Shown: positions 9,422 to 18,569 of the stretch, piece after piece
Layout: every line of letters starts with the position of its first letter
How positions within the stretch are numbered: position 1 is the first letter of the stretch
Origin: Lachnospiraceae bacterium
GTDB lineage: Bacteria; Bacillota; Clostridia; Lachnospirales; Lachnospiraceae
NCBI GenBank assembly: GCA_016283775.1
Contig: JAEENL010000060.1
Coordinates: forward strand, 1 to 41,106
Length of the DNA stretch: 41,106 nt
Reading direction: 5' to 3'
Notes under the pieces: generated by a model
What the model saw: only the letters and a program-made list of their open reading frames with translations
The model's database searches: none
Told to the model about the DNA's origin: nothing
Position numbers and translations under genes: made by a program

Positions 9422-11650
9422 ATGCAATATGCCGATATAATCGTCGATATTTCGCATGAAAACATCGACAGGACTTTTCAATACAGAATACCGGAAGACC
9501 TTCAACAGCAGGTGCGCCCCGGTACCCGTGTGGAAATACCGTTCGGGAACCGGAAAGGGATGACAGGCTATGTTGTGGGTCTTTCCTCTGTGCCAAAGAT
9601 ACCGGAGGACAAGATAAAGGACATCCTTGGGATACAGAAACGCGCAGTGGACATTGATTCGAGGATGCTGACTCTTGCCGCCTGGATCAAGGAAAACTTC
9701 GGCGGCACCATGAACGAGGCACTGAAGACCGTGCTCCCCGTAAAAAAGGCGGTCCGCGCCGTTGTGCATAAGGAGATAAGGCTTATTGTTTCCGAAGAGG
9801 AAGCCGAAAAAGCATACGCGGAAGCATATAAAAAGCATTATGTCGCAAAAGCGAGGCTCATAAGAGAACTCATAACGGACCATGTCCTTCCTTTGGAACT
9901 CGTAAACAACAAGCTGAACATTTCAGGCCCCACGATCAACTCGCTTAAAAATGCGGGCGTGATCGAAGTGGCGGAGATAAAGGACGAAAAAAACACGGTC
10001 CGCATGACAGGTACCAAAGTCACGCTCAACGACGAGCAGCGCACCGCTGTGGACACCGTGATAAACGACTATGACAACGGCCGTTTCGGCACTTACCTCG
10101 TCTACGGTGTCACCGGCTCCGGAAAGACCGAAGTGTATCTTGAGATCATCGAGCATGTGATCGGAAAAGGAAAACAGGTGATCGTCCTGATCCCCGAGAT
10201 AGCGCTCACTTTCCAGACGGTGATGAGGTTTTCAAGGCGTTTCGGGAACAGGGTCGCTTTTTTCAATTCCAGGCTTTCGGACGGCGAGAGATACGATCAG
10301 TATCAAAAAGCGAGAAACGGCGAGATAGATATAATGATCGGGCCGAGATCGGCTTTGTTCACACCTTTTTCAAACCTTGGGCTTATAGTGATCGATGAGG
10401 AACATGAAGGCGCGTACAAGAGCGAAGGCGTGCCGAAATATCATGCGAGACCAGTGGCGGAAAAGATCGCCGAGATGACAGGCTCGTCGGTTGTGCTGGG
10501 CTCCGCGACTCCGTCACTTGAAGCGTTCAAGAAGGCAAAAGACGGCGAATATAAGCTTTTGTGTCTCAAGAAACGCGCAAAGCATGCGGTCCTTCCCACC
10601 GTAAAGACCGTGGATCTCCGCGAGGAACTGAAGAAAAAGAACAGATCCATTTTTTCCCTGGATCTTGTAAAAGCCATAGACGACAGACTGCAGAAACACG
10701 AGCAGGTGCTCCTTTTCCTGAACAGAAGAGGATATTCCGGATTCGTGAGCTGCAGGAGCTGCGGAGAAGCCGTAAAATGCCCGCACTGCTCGGTCTCGCT
10801 CACAAGACATTACGACGGATCGCTCAAATGCCATTACTGCGGCTATGAGATACCTGAGCTCAAAGAATGCCCGTCCTGCGGATCGCCCTATATCGCGGCT
10901 TTCGGGACAGGCACGCAGAAGGTCGAGGAATCCGTAAAAAAGCTTTTTCCTGCGGCACGTGTGCTCAGGATGGACGCTGACACGATAAAGGAAAAAGACA
11001 GCTACGAAAAGATACTTTCCGCATTTTCAAATGAAGAAGCGGATATCCTGATAGGCACTCAGATGATCGTAAAAGGCCATGATTTCCCAAAGGTCACGCT
11101 AGTCGGGATACTGGCTGCCGATCTTTCACTCCATGTGAGCGATTACAGGGCATCCGAAAGGACGTTCCAGCTCCTTGTACAGGCCGCAGGCCGCGCAGGA
11201 CGCGCGGAACTGAACGGCGAAGTCATAATCCAGACATACAAACCGGATCACTATGCCATAGAGACATCCGTAAAGCAGGATTATGACAGCTTTTACGAGC
11301 GGGAGATGGCATACCGCAAGGCACTTCTCTATCCTCCCGAGGGACACATACTGGCTGTCCTGTTTTACGGGCAGGATGAGAACACGACCTTTGATGTATG
11401 TACGAACGCCGTAAAATCAATGGTTGACAAAACAAAAGCTTTTTTTGATAATAATAAGATGATGATGAACGGCCCCGCAAAGGCGTCGATCTCAAAAAAG
11501 AGCGATCTTTACCGCTTTGTGGTATATTTCAAATCACTTGATTACGGGTGCCTTACAGAGATATGCGCTGCGCTCGATTCACTTACCGATGAGATAAAGC
11601 GCCGCGGAGTGTCTGTCCAGACAGACTTTGACCCCATGAGCGGATATTAA
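9422..11650 (+). CDS. priA: Primosomal replication-restart helicase PriA
   Basis: PriA is the superfamily 2 helicase that reloads the replisome at stalled forks. The 742-residue product has an N-terminal 3'-DNA-end-binding domain (about 1-110), a winged-helix region, Walker A GVTGSGKTEVY near residue 231, and the DEEH box in VIDEEHEGAYKS. Eight cysteines in four CxxC pairs between about residues 443 and 485 (CRSCG, CPHC, CHYC, CPSC) form the two zinc sites typical of PriA. The helicase C-terminal domain contains AAGRAGRA. It starts three bases after glgA with only a weak ribosome site, which suggests coupling. priA-def-fmt-rsmB is the standard order in Bacillota. Confidence 0.96.
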   Translation: MQYADIIVDISHENIDRTFQYRIPEDLQQQVRPGTRVEIPFGNRKGMTGYVVGLSSVPKIPEDKIKDILGIQKRAVDIDSRMLTLAAWIKENFGGTMNEALKTVLPVKKAVRAVVHKEIRLIVSEEEAEKAYAEAYKKHYVAKARLIRELITDHVLPLELVNNKLNISGPTINSLKNAGVIEVAEIKDEKNTVRMTGTKVTLNDEQRTAVDTVINDYDNGRFGTYLVYGVTGSGKTEVYLEIIEHVIGKGKQVIVLIPEIALTFQTVMRFSRRFGNRVAFFNSRLSDGERYDQYQKARNGEIDIMIGPRSALFTPFSNLGLIVIDEEHEGAYKSEGVPKYHARPVAEKIAEMTGSSVVLGSATPSLEAFKKAKDGEYKLLCLKKRAKHAVLPTVKTVDLREELKKKNRSIFSLDLVKAIDDRLQKHEQVLLFLNRRGYSGFVSCRSCGEAVKCPHCSVSLTRHYDGSLKCHYCGYEIPELKECPSCGSPYIAAFGTGTQKVEESVKKLFPAARVLRMDADTIKEKDSYEKILSAFSNEEADILIGTQMIVKGHDFPKVTLVGILAADLSLHVSDYRASERTFQLLVQAAGRAGRAELNGEVIIQTYKPDHYAIETSVKQDYDSFYEREMAYRKALLYPPEGHILAVLFYGQDENTTFDVCTNAVKSMVDKTKAFFDNNKMMMNGPAKASISKKSDLYRFVVYFKSLDYGCLTEICAALDSLTDEIKRRGVSVQTDFDPMSGY

Positions 11651-11675
11651 AGATAGGCAAAAAAAGGAGATAAAC

Positions 11676-12164
11676 ATGGCTATAAGAAACATAAGGATAA
11701 TGGGAGACCCCGTCCTTTCAAAGGAATGCAAAAAAGTCACACAGATGACGGAGCGCATACAGATACTGATCGGCGACATGCTTGACACCATGTATGACGC
11801 TCAGGGCGTGGGACTTGCAGCTCCCCAGGTGGGGATATTAAAGAGCATCTGCGTTGTGGACATCACAGATGACAAGTCCGGCCAGTATGTGCTGATAAAC
11901 CCCGAGATAATCGAAGCAGACGGAAGCCAGACAGGTGAAGAAGGGTGCTTAAGCCTCCCCGGAAAACAGGGCACTGTCACAAGGCCTCAGCATGTGGTGG
12001 TAAAAGCCTTGAACGAAAAGATGGAAGAAGTCACGATAGAGGCAGACGACCTTCTTGCTCGAGCTTTCTGCCACGAGATAGACCATCTTCACGGACACAT
12101 GTATGTGGAAAAAGTGGAGGGCGAGCTTAAGGATACCGAGCGCGCTCAGGAAGACGAAGAGTAA
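11676..12164 (+). CDS. def: Peptide deformylase
   Basis: The enzyme removes the formyl group from the initiator methionine of new proteins. All three metal-site motifs are present in the 162-residue product: GVGLAAPQVG, EGCLSLPG (cysteine ligand) and HEIDHLHG (the two histidines and the catalytic glutamate). AAAAAAGGAGAT precedes the ATG. The gene lies 25 bases after priA and 13 bases before fmt, its functional partner. The EGCLSLP form and the length fit the short deformylase class. Confidence 0.97.
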   Translation: MAIRNIRIMGDPVLSKECKKVTQMTERIQILIGDMLDTMYDAQGVGLAAPQVGILKSICVVDITDDKSGQYVLINPEIIEADGSQTGEEGCLSLPGKQGTVTRPQHVVVKALNEKMEEVTIEADDLLARAFCHEIDHLHGHMYVEKVEGELKDTERAQEDEE

Positions 12165-12177
12165 TACGGGGGCATAG

Positions 12178-13131
12178 ATGAAGATTGTATTTATGGGAAC
12201 TCCGGAGATCGCGGCAAAGGTGCTTAAGTCACTCATCGATTCCGGACGTCACGAGATCGCGGCTGTGGTGACGCAGCCCGACAAGCCCAAAGGAAGAGGC
12301 CATGAGATGGCTTTTTCCGAGGTAAAGGAAACAGCGCTGAAAGAAGGAATCAGAGTCTTGCAGCCTGAAAAGGCTTCGGATCCCGCATTTCTTGATGAAA
12401 TAAGAAACATCGCGCCCGATGTGATCTGTGTTGCGGCTTACGGGAAGATACTCCGCCCTGTTCTTCTTGACATGCCGCGTTTCGGCTGCATCAACGTCCA
12501 CGCCTCGCTCCTTCCGAAATACAGAGGCGCCGCGCCCATACAGTGGGCCGTGCTGAACGGCGAGGAAAAGTCAGGTGTTACCATCATGCACATGGCGGCG
12601 GGACTTGATACCGGAGACATGATAATCAAAGAAGAAGTGCCCCTTTCAAAAGATGAGACAGCAGGGTCATTACACGACAAACTCGCTGATATCGGAGGTC
12701 CGCTTCTTTTAAAGGCGCTTGACCTTATAGAGAAAGGCGAAGCTCCGCGCATTCCTCAGGATGAATCACAGGCGACCTATGTGTCTACGATAGACAAATC
12801 CTTCGGAAACGTTGATTTCAGTGAACCTGCGGAAAAACTCGAGCGCTTTTTAAGAGGCCTCGATCCCTGGCCTTCGGCTTTTACAAGGCTTAACGGGAAA
12901 AACCTGAAGCTTTTTAAAGGGGAAGTAAAAGAAGCAGGCAGCCTTCCGGAAGAGTATAAAAATGCCGTTCCCGGAACCGTTGTATCCGTTTCCCATGATT
13001 CCTTTGACGTACTCACAGGAAAAGGCATCTTAAGCATAAAGCAGCTCCAGCTTGAAGGAAAGAAGCGCATGGATACGGCGGATTTCTTAAGGGGCTATGT
13101 GATCACTCCCGGCACTGTGCTCGGGGAATAG
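12178..13131 (+). CDS. fmt: Methionyl-tRNA formyltransferase
   Basis: Fmt transfers a formyl group from 10-formyl-tetrahydrofolate to the initiator Met-tRNA. The 317-residue product begins MKIVFMGTPEIAAKVL, typical for the family. The catalytic region INVHASLLPKYRGAAPIQWA contains the conserved Asn and His; the catalytic Asp follows in GLDTGDM. The C-terminal domain (about 205-317) is the OB-like tRNA-binding part. GGGGGC lies just before the ATG. It is paired with def so that formylation and deformylation are encoded together. Confidence 0.97.
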   Translation: MKIVFMGTPEIAAKVLKSLIDSGRHEIAAVVTQPDKPKGRGHEMAFSEVKETALKEGIRVLQPEKASDPAFLDEIRNIAPDVICVAAYGKILRPVLLDMPRFGCINVHASLLPKYRGAAPIQWAVLNGEEKSGVTIMHMAAGLDTGDMIIKEEVPLSKDETAGSLHDKLADIGGPLLLKALDLIEKGEAPRIPQDESQATYVSTIDKSFGNVDFSEPAEKLERFLRGLDPWPSAFTRLNGKNLKLFKGEVKEAGSLPEEYKNAVPGTVVSVSHDSFDVLTGKGILSIKQLQLEGKKRMDTADFLRGYVITPGTVLGE

Positions 13132-13160
13132 AAATACACTTGGTATAAAAAAGGATCCGC

Positions 13161-14441
13161 ATGGAAGCAAGAGAAGCGGCATTTAAAGCAATATATCACA
13201 TTATCGAGGAGGGGAAACCCTCCCATATTGTGCTTAAGGGAATACTTTCGGAACTGACAGGAGAACGCAGGGATACTGCATTTGTGACGAGGCTCGTTGA
13301 AGGTACGGTCGAGATGCTGATATATCTTGATCACTGTATCGATTTTGTTTCAAAGGTACCCGTAAAAAAGCAGAAACCTGTGATAAGGACAGCGCTAAGG
13401 CTCGGCGTTTATCAGATCATGTTCATGGATTCCGTCCCCGACAGCGCTGCCGTAAATGAAACGGTAAAGCTTGTGAGAAAAAAAGGATTTTCCGGGCTTT
13501 CCGGTTTTTGCAACGGAGTATTAAGAAACATTTCAAGGCAGAAAGAAGACATTTCAAAAGAAGTTTCAAAGTCACCGGAAGTGCGTTATTCATGCCCTTC
13601 CTGGCTCTATGAGATGCTTATTAACGATTACGGAAGTGAAACCGCGGAGGATATACTGCGGGGTACATTAAGAGACCCTGATGTGTCGGTAAGAGTGAAC
13701 CTGAGCCGGATCACAAGGGACAAACTCCTTGAAAGACTGCAGAGCCGCGGGATCAACGCTTTTCCCGGACATCTCCACGACTATTCGGTGCTGATAAGCG
13801 ATGCGGGGGATATTTCGCAGTATCCGGAGTTTAAAGAAGGACTTTTTCAGGTTCAGGACGAAAGCTCCATGTTTGTCGCGGAACTTGCGGATATCGGGCC
13901 GGACGATCTGGTGGTCGATGTCTGCGCTGCGCCCGGCGGAAAGAGCATCCATGCCTGCGACATCATAAAAGCAGCAAACGGAAAAGGCCGGGTCATCGCA
14001 AGAGACATTTCCGAGCAGAAGACCGCGCTCATACAGGAAAACATTGCGCGTTCAGGCTTTGACTGCATAGAAACGAGAGTATGGGATGCCTGCGTTCCCG
14101 ATCCGGAGCTTTTTGAAAAAGCGGATGTCGTGATCTGCGACGCACCCTGCTCGGGACTTGGGATAATAGCAAGAAAGCCTGATGTGAAATACAACATGGA
14201 TCCGGAAAAGATGAAAGAGCTGCAGGAACTCCAGAGAAAGATCATCAAGGCCTCAGTCACTCTTTTAAAGCCGGGCGGCACTTTTATCTATTCCACCTGC
14301 ACCATAAACAAAGGCGAGAATGAGGAAAATGTCTGCTGGGCGGAAAAAGAAACGGGGCTAAAACCGGTTTTATCAAAAAAACTGCTCCCCGGGATCGATG
14401 GCTGCGACGGCTTTTTCATATCGAGATTTGTGAAAGAATAA
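13161..14441 (+). CDS. rsmB: 16S rRNA m5C967 methyltransferase RsmB
   Basis: RsmB methylates C967 of 16S rRNA using S-adenosylmethionine. The 426-residue product has an N-terminal NusB-like RNA-binding domain (about 1-130) and a Rossmann methyltransferase with the SAM loop DVCAAPGGKS (about 252-261). The two cysteines of the m5C mechanism are in DAPCSGLG and STCTINKGENEEN. Its place after fmt is standard; the zinc-metallopeptidase gene seen between them in some Bacillota is absent here. Confidence 0.95.
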   Translation: MEAREAAFKAIYHIIEEGKPSHIVLKGILSELTGERRDTAFVTRLVEGTVEMLIYLDHCIDFVSKVPVKKQKPVIRTALRLGVYQIMFMDSVPDSAAVNETVKLVRKKGFSGLSGFCNGVLRNISRQKEDISKEVSKSPEVRYSCPSWLYEMLINDYGSETAEDILRGTLRDPDVSVRVNLSRITRDKLLERLQSRGINAFPGHLHDYSVLISDAGDISQYPEFKEGLFQVQDESSMFVAELADIGPDDLVVDVCAAPGGKSIHACDIIKAANGKGRVIARDISEQKTALIQENIARSGFDCIETRVWDACVPDPELFEKADVVICDAPCSGLGIIARKPDVKYNMDPEKMKELQELQRKIIKASVTLLKPGGTFIYSTCTINKGENEENVCWAEKETGLKPVLSKKLLPGIDGCDGFFISRFVKE

Positions 14442-14489
14442 AGCGATACATTCGTGAAATAATAATGGCACTACAAAGGTAGAATATCT

Positions 14490-15527
14490 ATGAAGGACAT
14501 ACGCTCTCTGTATCTTTCGGAATTAAAAGAAGAAATGAAAGCAATCGGCGAACCTGCATTCCGCGCCGACCAGATCTTTTCGTGGCTTCATGAAAAGAGA
14601 GTGGCCTCGTTCGATGAGATGACGAATCTCTCAAAAGACCTGAGAAAAAAGCTTTCCGAAAACTTTGAGCTCATCGGAGCAAAAGAAGTCACAAGGCTCA
14701 CGTCAAAGATCGACGGGACCGTGAAATTCCTCTACGGACTTTCCGACGGACAGATAATCGAGAGCGTTCTGATGGAATATAAGCACGGTCACTCCATGTG
14801 CGTGTCTTCGCAGGTGGGCTGCAGGATGGGCTGCAGATTCTGCGCGTCGACGATAGACGGACTGGTGAGGAACCTTACCGCGTCAGAGATCCTTGAACAG
14901 ATCTATGAGACGGAGAGATCCATGGGTATCACAGTCTCAAACATAGTGATCATGGGGAGCGGAGAGCCCATGGACAACTATGACAACGTCATCCGCTTCA
15001 TCCGCCTTGTTTCCGACGAAAAAGGGAAAAACATAAGCGCGCGTAACATCACGCTTTCCACATGCGGGCTTGTGGCCGGGATAGACCGCCTTTCCGAAGA
15101 GGGACTTCCGATAACGCTCGCGCTTTCACTTCATGCTCCGAACGATGATCTGAGGCAGACGATCATGCCCATCGCAAAAAGTCAGAAGCTCACGGATGTG
15201 ATCGTGGCCTGCGAGAGATATTTTGAAAAGACTTCGAGACGCGTGACCTTTGAATACAGCCTGATCTCCGGAGTCAACGATTCCGCTTCCTGCGCGGAGG
15301 AACTGTGCTCTCTGATACATGGGATGAACGCGCATGTGAACCTCATCCCGGTCAACGAGATAAAGGAGCGGGAATACAAAAAAGCGCAAGATTCGAGCAT
15401 TTCCAAATTCAAAAATATACTTGAAAAAAAACGAATAAATGTTACTATTAGAAGAAGTATGGGCACCGATATCGATGCCGCATGCGGTCAGCTGAGAAGA
15501 AGGTATATGTCGTCATCGGTCCTCTAA
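14490..15527 (+). CDS. rlmN: Dual-specificity 23S rRNA/tRNA A2 methyltransferase RlmN
   Basis: RlmN is a radical SAM enzyme that methylates C2 of A2503 in 23S rRNA and of A37 in some tRNAs. The 345-residue product has the cluster motif CRMGCRFCAST (Cys-x3-Cys-x2-Cys). The C-terminal cysteine in AACGQLRRRY is the residue that forms the covalent RNA intermediate in this family. GSGEPMDNYDNV is the conserved GEP region. It lies 48 bases after rsmB with AAAGGTAG before the ATG. Confidence 0.96.
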   Translation: MKDIRSLYLSELKEEMKAIGEPAFRADQIFSWLHEKRVASFDEMTNLSKDLRKKLSENFELIGAKEVTRLTSKIDGTVKFLYGLSDGQIIESVLMEYKHGHSMCVSSQVGCRMGCRFCASTIDGLVRNLTASEILEQIYETERSMGITVSNIVIMGSGEPMDNYDNVIRFIRLVSDEKGKNISARNITLSTCGLVAGIDRLSEEGLPITLALSLHAPNDDLRQTIMPIAKSQKLTDVIVACERYFEKTSRRVTFEYSLISGVNDSASCAEELCSLIHGMNAHVNLIPVNEIKEREYKKAQDSSISKFKNILEKKRINVTIRRSMGTDIDAACGQLRRRYMSSSVL

Positions 15528-15562
15528 GGGTTACGATCTGCGGTCACAGGAGGCAAGGGGTT

Positions 15563-16294
15563 TTGGAATCAATAGCCGTAACTGACATCGGCAAAGTCAG
15601 AGATATAAATCAGGATATGGTCTTTAAAAGCGATGGACCTGTGGGTATCCTTCCCTGTCTTTATCTTGTTGCGGACGGGATGGGAGGTCACAACGCAGGT
15701 GACTACGCTTCAAAGTTCTGCATTGAAAACTTTGTCGACCAGATAAAGTCGTCGAAGACGCGGACCATGATGGGCGTGATGACCCAGGCCACTTCCTTTG
15801 TGAACGACGCGCTCATCAAAAAGGGTTCCGAGGATCCCGCGCTTGAAGGAATGGGAACAACGCTTGTCGGAGCTGTGGTGGACGGCCGTTCGTGCCTTGT
15901 GATAAACATAGGCGACAGCCGCATGTATCTATACAGACCGAATGCTTTTTTCAAACAGATCTCGCAGGACCATTCGCTTGTAGAGAACATGGTGCGAAAC
16001 GGTGAGATAGAAAGGCGTGACGCTGCGCACCATCCCAAAAAGAATGTCATCACGCGCGCTATAGGAGTCGAGGATATAGCGGTTCCCGATTTCTTTGAGA
16101 TAGATGTTTCGGAGCATGACGTTATACTGTTGTGTTCCGACGGACTCACAAACATGGTGGACGACGAAACGATCCATTCCGTGCTTGCGGACGAAAAACA
16201 CAAGCTGAAATACAAAGCCGACCGGCTCGTGGCGCTTGCCAACGAAAGGGGAGGAAAGGACAACATCTCAGTCGTCCTTGTGGAAATAAACTGA
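15563..16294 (+). CDS. prpC: PP2C-family Ser/Thr protein phosphatase (PrpC/Stp)
   Basis: This metal-dependent phosphatase reverses phosphorylation by the adjacent PASTA kinase. TTG 15563 is taken as the start: AGGAGG at 15548-15553 is nine bases upstream, translation from it gives MESIAVTDIGKVRDINQD, matching PrpC proteins, and it avoids overlap with rlmN. An in-frame ATG at 15482 would add 27 residues unlike the family and overlap rlmN by 46 bases. The product is 243 residues. Metal-binding motifs are VADGMGGHNAGD, GDSRMYLY, SDGLTNMV and GGKDNISVV. prkC follows 13 bases downstream. Confidence 0.93.
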   Translation: MESIAVTDIGKVRDINQDMVFKSDGPVGILPCLYLVADGMGGHNAGDYASKFCIENFVDQIKSSKTRTMMGVMTQATSFVNDALIKKGSEDPALEGMGTTLVGAVVDGRSCLVINIGDSRMYLYRPNAFFKQISQDHSLVENMVRNGEIERRDAAHHPKKNVITRAIGVEDIAVPDFFEIDVSEHDVILLCSDGLTNMVDDETIHSVLADEKHKLKYKADRLVALANERGGKDNISVVLVEIN

Positions 16295-16307
16295 ACTGGA
16301 GGAAAGC

Positions 16308-18569
16308 ATGATAAGTTCCGGAATGCTTATTAACGACAGATATGAGATCATTGAGAGGATAGGATCCGGCGGAATGGCCGATGTGTTCAAGGCAAATGAC
16401 ACAAGGCTCAACCGTCTGGTCGCAGTAAAGATCCTCAAACAGGAATTCTCAAACGACAAAAACTTCATCACAAGATTCAAGAATGAGGCACAGTCCGCCG
16501 CCTGTCTTTCGCATCCGAACATTGTAAGCGTCTACGACGTTGGAGACGACAACGGCTACCACTACATAGTGATGGAGCTTGTCGAGGGCATCACGTTAAA
16601 GAAGTTCATTGAGAAAAAAGGCAGGCTCGAAGTGAGAGAGGCTGTCGGCATTTCCATACAGATCGCGCAGGGCATGGAAGCGGCGCATGACAACCATATC
16701 ATCCACCGCGACATCAAGCCCCAGAATATCATGATCTCCCGTGACGGCAAGGTAAAGGTTGCCGATTTCGGTATCGCAAAAGTCGTATCAACAAACACGT
16801 TCACACAGACAACCGTGGGCACCGTTCACTATCTTTCTCCCGAACAGGCGCGCGGCGGGTATTCCGATGAGCGAAGCGACATCTATTCGCTCGGCGTGAC
16901 TCTCTATGAGATGCTCACAGGCGAGCTTCCTTTCGGCGGCGACTCCGATGTCACCGTTGCGCTTGCGCATATCCAGAATGAAGCACGTCCCGCAAGAGAG
17001 ATCGTGCCTTCCATTCCATATTCACTCGACAGAGTGGTGCAGAAGTGCATGCAGAAGCACCCCGAAAACCGTTACAGTTCAGCTTCCGACCTCATCATGG
17101 ATCTGAAGCACTCGATCACAAATCCCGACGGAGATTTCGTTGTGATCGATGACGGCTCGTCTTTTATCGGAAAAGGCACAAAGACCTTCAACAAAGCGGA
17201 ATTTGAGGAGATAAAGACAAAGGCCGAAAAAGGCGAAAAAGAAGCGGTACAGAAGAGCAAAGCGATGTCCCGCGAAGACAGTAAGATCCTTCGTGAGGAA
17301 CTCGAAGAACTCGACACCATAGATTCCAAGTGGGAAAAAGCGATCACGATCCTCAGCGTGCTTTTCGTGATAGCGGTGTGCGGCGCGCTTGTTTACGTTG
17401 TTGTGCGTTTCCTGGGACTTAACGAAAAAGATCCCGGCACCGACCCCGCAAGCCTTATAACCACCAGACCGCCTTCACCCACTGCGGTAGCAGCGACAGC
17501 GACACCTGAGCCCACATCACCGCTCACCATTCCCATGCCGAAGCTTCTCGGCTACACCGTTGAAGACGCGCAGAGAGTAATGGCGGCATATTCCAAGGAC
17601 ATTGTTGTACTTGAGGCCGGAGAGGATTTCTCCAACGAACCTGTCGGCATTATCATCAAACAGTATCCTCCGGAAGGTTCCGGTGTTCTCCCGGACGCAG
17701 AGATTAAAGTCATAATCTCTTCCGGAAGCAAACCCATGGAAGTCCCGAGAGTCATCGGCCTTTCACAGAGCGCAGCCACAAGCGCGATCGAGGCAAACGG
17801 CTTTGTTGTGTCTCCCGTATTTGAATCGAGTGACATCGTTGAAGCGGGTAAAGTCATAAGGACTGAGCCTTCACAGGGAGAGTCGCTTCCTGCGGGCGAA
17901 GTGGTTTCACTCATCATAAGCAGCGGCCCTCCGATCACCTACACCGAAGTGCCTAACCTCATCGGAAAGACCACAGTCGCAGCGGAAGCCGAGCTCCTTG
18001 ACAGAGGACTTGTGCTTGGAGCGGTCGAAGAAGATTATTCCGATCTTTTCACCGAAGGACTTGTCATCCACCAATCCGTTGAAGCCACAAAGACGGTATT
18101 TTCCGGAGAGACTGTGAACATCACGGTAAGCAAGGGACCTTATCCTGAAGGATATATCCCGACTCCTACGCCGACACCCATTCCGTCTCCCGAACCCGGA
18201 GAGCAGGGCTACAATCCCGACGGTTCGATAATAGGGCAGACGGGAAGAAGATATTTCATTGCAAAATACGATACTACTGCGATGGAAAATATCGTTGATC
18301 AAGAAAATGGTGATTATTTCTCGTTTGAGTTGGTTCAAGATGGGGTTAGCTATCCTATTGTAGTGGATTACAGTGCCGATCCGAATACTGGCGACTTGAC
18401 AGAAGAACTGGTTTCATATGAAAGGTTTTCCAATGGTTTTTCATATAGATTGTATTCAGATTTTGGCAATTATGGTATGCTTCACGCAGGGACTGCAACA
18501 ATAACTGCTATTTGGAGAGGAATAGAACTAGAATCCCAGATAATCACACTGGAGGAGTTCACGGAATAA
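16308..18569 (+). CDS. prkC: PASTA-domain Ser/Thr protein kinase with an extra C-terminal domain
   Basis: Membrane Hanks-type kinase that senses muropeptides or lipid II and phosphorylates growth and division proteins. The 753-residue product has a cytosolic kinase domain (about 8-275: GSGGMADVFKA, VAVKILK, HRDIKPQNIM, DFGIAK, YLSPEQA), a charged juxtamembrane segment, one membrane helix (about 345-368), and three PASTA modules (about 405-475, 476-545, 546-615). A Pro/Thr-rich linker (TPTPTPIPSPEP) leads to a further 115-120 residues not typical of PrkC. This tail (about 18260-18545) is visibly more AT-rich and uses different codons from the rest of the gene. The TAA overlaps the rsgA ATG by one base and the rsgA ribosome site lies in the last codons. 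CTGGAGGAAAGC precedes the start. Confidence 0.94.
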   Translation: MISSGMLINDRYEIIERIGSGGMADVFKANDTRLNRLVAVKILKQEFSNDKNFITRFKNEAQSAACLSHPNIVSVYDVGDDNGYHYIVMELVEGITLKKFIEKKGRLEVREAVGISIQIAQGMEAAHDNHIIHRDIKPQNIMISRDGKVKVADFGIAKVVSTNTFTQTTVGTVHYLSPEQARGGYSDERSDIYSLGVTLYEMLTGELPFGGDSDVTVALAHIQNEARPAREIVPSIPYSLDRVVQKCMQKHPENRYSSASDLIMDLKHSITNPDGDFVVIDDGSSFIGKGTKTFNKAEFEEIKTKAEKGEKEAVQKSKAMSREDSKILREELEELDTIDSKWEKAITILSVLFVIAVCGALVYVVVRFLGLNEKDPGTDPASLITTRPPSPTAVAATATPEPTSPLTIPMPKLLGYTVEDAQRVMAAYSKDIVVLEAGEDFSNEPVGIIIKQYPPEGSGVLPDAEIKVIISSGSKPMEVPRVIGLSQSAATSAIEANGFVVSPVFESSDIVEAGKVIRTEPSQGESLPAGEVVSLIISSGPPITYTEVPNLIGKTTVAAEAELLDRGLVLGAVEEDYSDLFTEGLVIHQSVEATKTVFSGETVNITVSKGPYPEGYIPTPTPTPIPSPEPGEQGYNPDGSIIGQTGRRYFIAKYDTTAMENIVDQENGDYFSFELVQDGVSYPIVVDYSADPNTGDLTEELVSYERFSNGFSYRLYSDFGNYGMLHAGTATITAIWRGIELESQIITLEEFTE

